From Streptomyces sp. PCS3-D2 (lineage in GTDB: Bacteria; Actinomycetota; Actinomycetes; Streptomycetales; Streptomycetaceae), in assembly GCF_000612545.2 (NCBI RefSeq), contig NZ_CP097800.1, positions 6,688,001 to 6,752,000 of the forward strand: a stretch of DNA of 64,000 bases, written 5' to 3'. Of the stretch, positions 63,437 to 64,000 are shown piece after piece (within the stretch, counting starts at the first letter, position 1; each line of letters opens with the position of its first letter). The translations under genes were made by a program, and so were the position numbers. The notes beneath the pieces are model-generated. The model made no database searches. It was not told the DNA's origin and saw nothing but the letters and a program-made list of their open reading frames with translations.

Positions 63437-64000
63437 TTAAGGATTCCGTGGTGGCGTCAAGGCGTCGGGGAGGGTGAGCCTGTAGGTGTTCGGCGCGGTG
63501 CGGATGAGCCGGCCGTTGCGGGCCCAGTAGCAGAGTTGCGCGGTGAGGCTGCTGAGGGGGCGCCCAGAGGCGGGGAGTCCAAGATGTCGCGCGATGTCCC
63601 GGGTGTGCATGGCCTGGTTGGAGTTCGCGGCCATGAGCTGGCAGAGCTGGCCCCAGCGGCCGGAGAGGGTCCGGCTCGGGTCCTGCGCGCTGGGCAGGGC
63701 TGGTGGGTGCACGGTGATCTCGATGGCGGTGATCGGGGTGCTGTCGCGTGGACGCCCGTCGCGGTTCCAGATGTTGTAGCGGGAGGTTCCGCACTTGACG
63801 ATGCGGGCGGACAGTCGCAGTCGGCGCCCGGGAAGCAACGCGTGCAGGACGCGGGCGCCGATGTGTCCGACCAGGTCGGAGTGGTTGCTCGGCCCACAGG
63901 CCGCGGCCGTCCCGACCAGGCTGACGACAGTGTCACGGGCGGCCTCCAGGGCGACGGTGAAGCTGGCCCGGTCGGGATCGCAGCCGGGCACCGTCTCCAC
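63437..64000 (-). CDS. Transposase-like C-terminal region, continues past the window
   Basis: A frame of at least 187 residues that runs off the right edge, so the start is not seen. IVKCGTSRYNIWNRDGRPRD, then ITAIEITVHPP resembles the C-terminal end of a Streptomyces IS4-type transposase. After that, a winged-helix-like tail (MHTRDIARHLGLPASGRPLS, then QLCYWARNGRLIRTAPNTYR) ends the protein. It abuts the IS5 fragment, which suggests insertion of one element into another. Confidence 0.55.
   Translation of the reverse strand: METVPGCDPDRASFTVALEAARDTVVSLVGTAAACGPSNHSDLVGHIGARVLHALLPGRRLRLSARIVKCGTSRYNIWNRDGRPRDSTPITAIEITVHPPALPSAQDPSRTLSGRWGQLCQLMAANSNQAMHTRDIARHLGLPASGRPLSSLTAQLCYWARNGRLIRTAPNTYRLTLPDALTPPRNP

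Overview
This is a high-GC actinobacterial window, most likely from Streptomyces. The evidence is an SsgA-family cell-division protein, a LuxR/SARP-type regulator, Tat-exported enzymes, TerD, CHAT, RES and macro proteins, GTG and TTG starts, and the mix of IS families. The amount of accessory and broken DNA suggests a chromosome arm. I see no rRNA, no convincing tRNA and no CRISPR array.

Layout. 1-3000: an SsgA-like gene, the C-terminal remnant of an alpha/beta hydrolase, and a class-A beta-lactamase-like gene. 3150-20070: a conflict or cell-death island. It holds a two-domain TerD protein, a 1450-residue CHAT protease (with a frameshift in this sequence), a membrane protein and, divergently, a caspase. 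Next comes a minus-strand operon of a macro-domain protein, an MbcA/Xre-like antitoxin and a RES NAD-degrading toxin, then a broken FG-GAP-like gene and a 1393-residue CHAT-NTPase-helical-repeat protein. 20070-29530: a giant secreted DNRLRE/RHS protein with an unrecognised C-terminal domain, a putative immunity gene just downstream, and IS5 and XRE-regulator debris.

29780-40950: a secreted-hydrolase island beside a LuxR-HTH/SARP regulator. It encodes a cutinase-like hydrolase, a lysozyme-like protein, an esterase, a penicillin/AHL-type acylase, an M23 endopeptidase and a GH43-like protein. The lysozyme-like, M23 and GH43-like proteins each carry a seven-repeat PLL-type beta-propeller. Three promoters here share two TCATCGG-type heptamers with an 11-bp period, ending 7 bp before a -10 box. 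This is the known SARP site geometry, so the neighbouring regulator may control the island. 41450-47240: an FHA protein and kinase pair, and a desaturase with its ferredoxin reductase opposite a PucR-like regulator, with a palindromic operator candidate between them.

47240-64000: a mobile and degraded zone. It contains an aldehyde dehydrogenase tail, a HEPN-like gene and an immunity-like gene with duplicated leaders, IS5 remnants, broken LysR, AraC and three-helix genes, an esterase with a membrane protein, and an IS110 element with a possible bridge RNA. It continues with an amidohydrolase, two truncated genes fused end to end, and an alpha/beta hydrolase followed by a second one split by a complete 3334-bp IS21-family element with a 5-bp target duplication. 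The split gene is a close paralogue of the remnant at 1390-1774.
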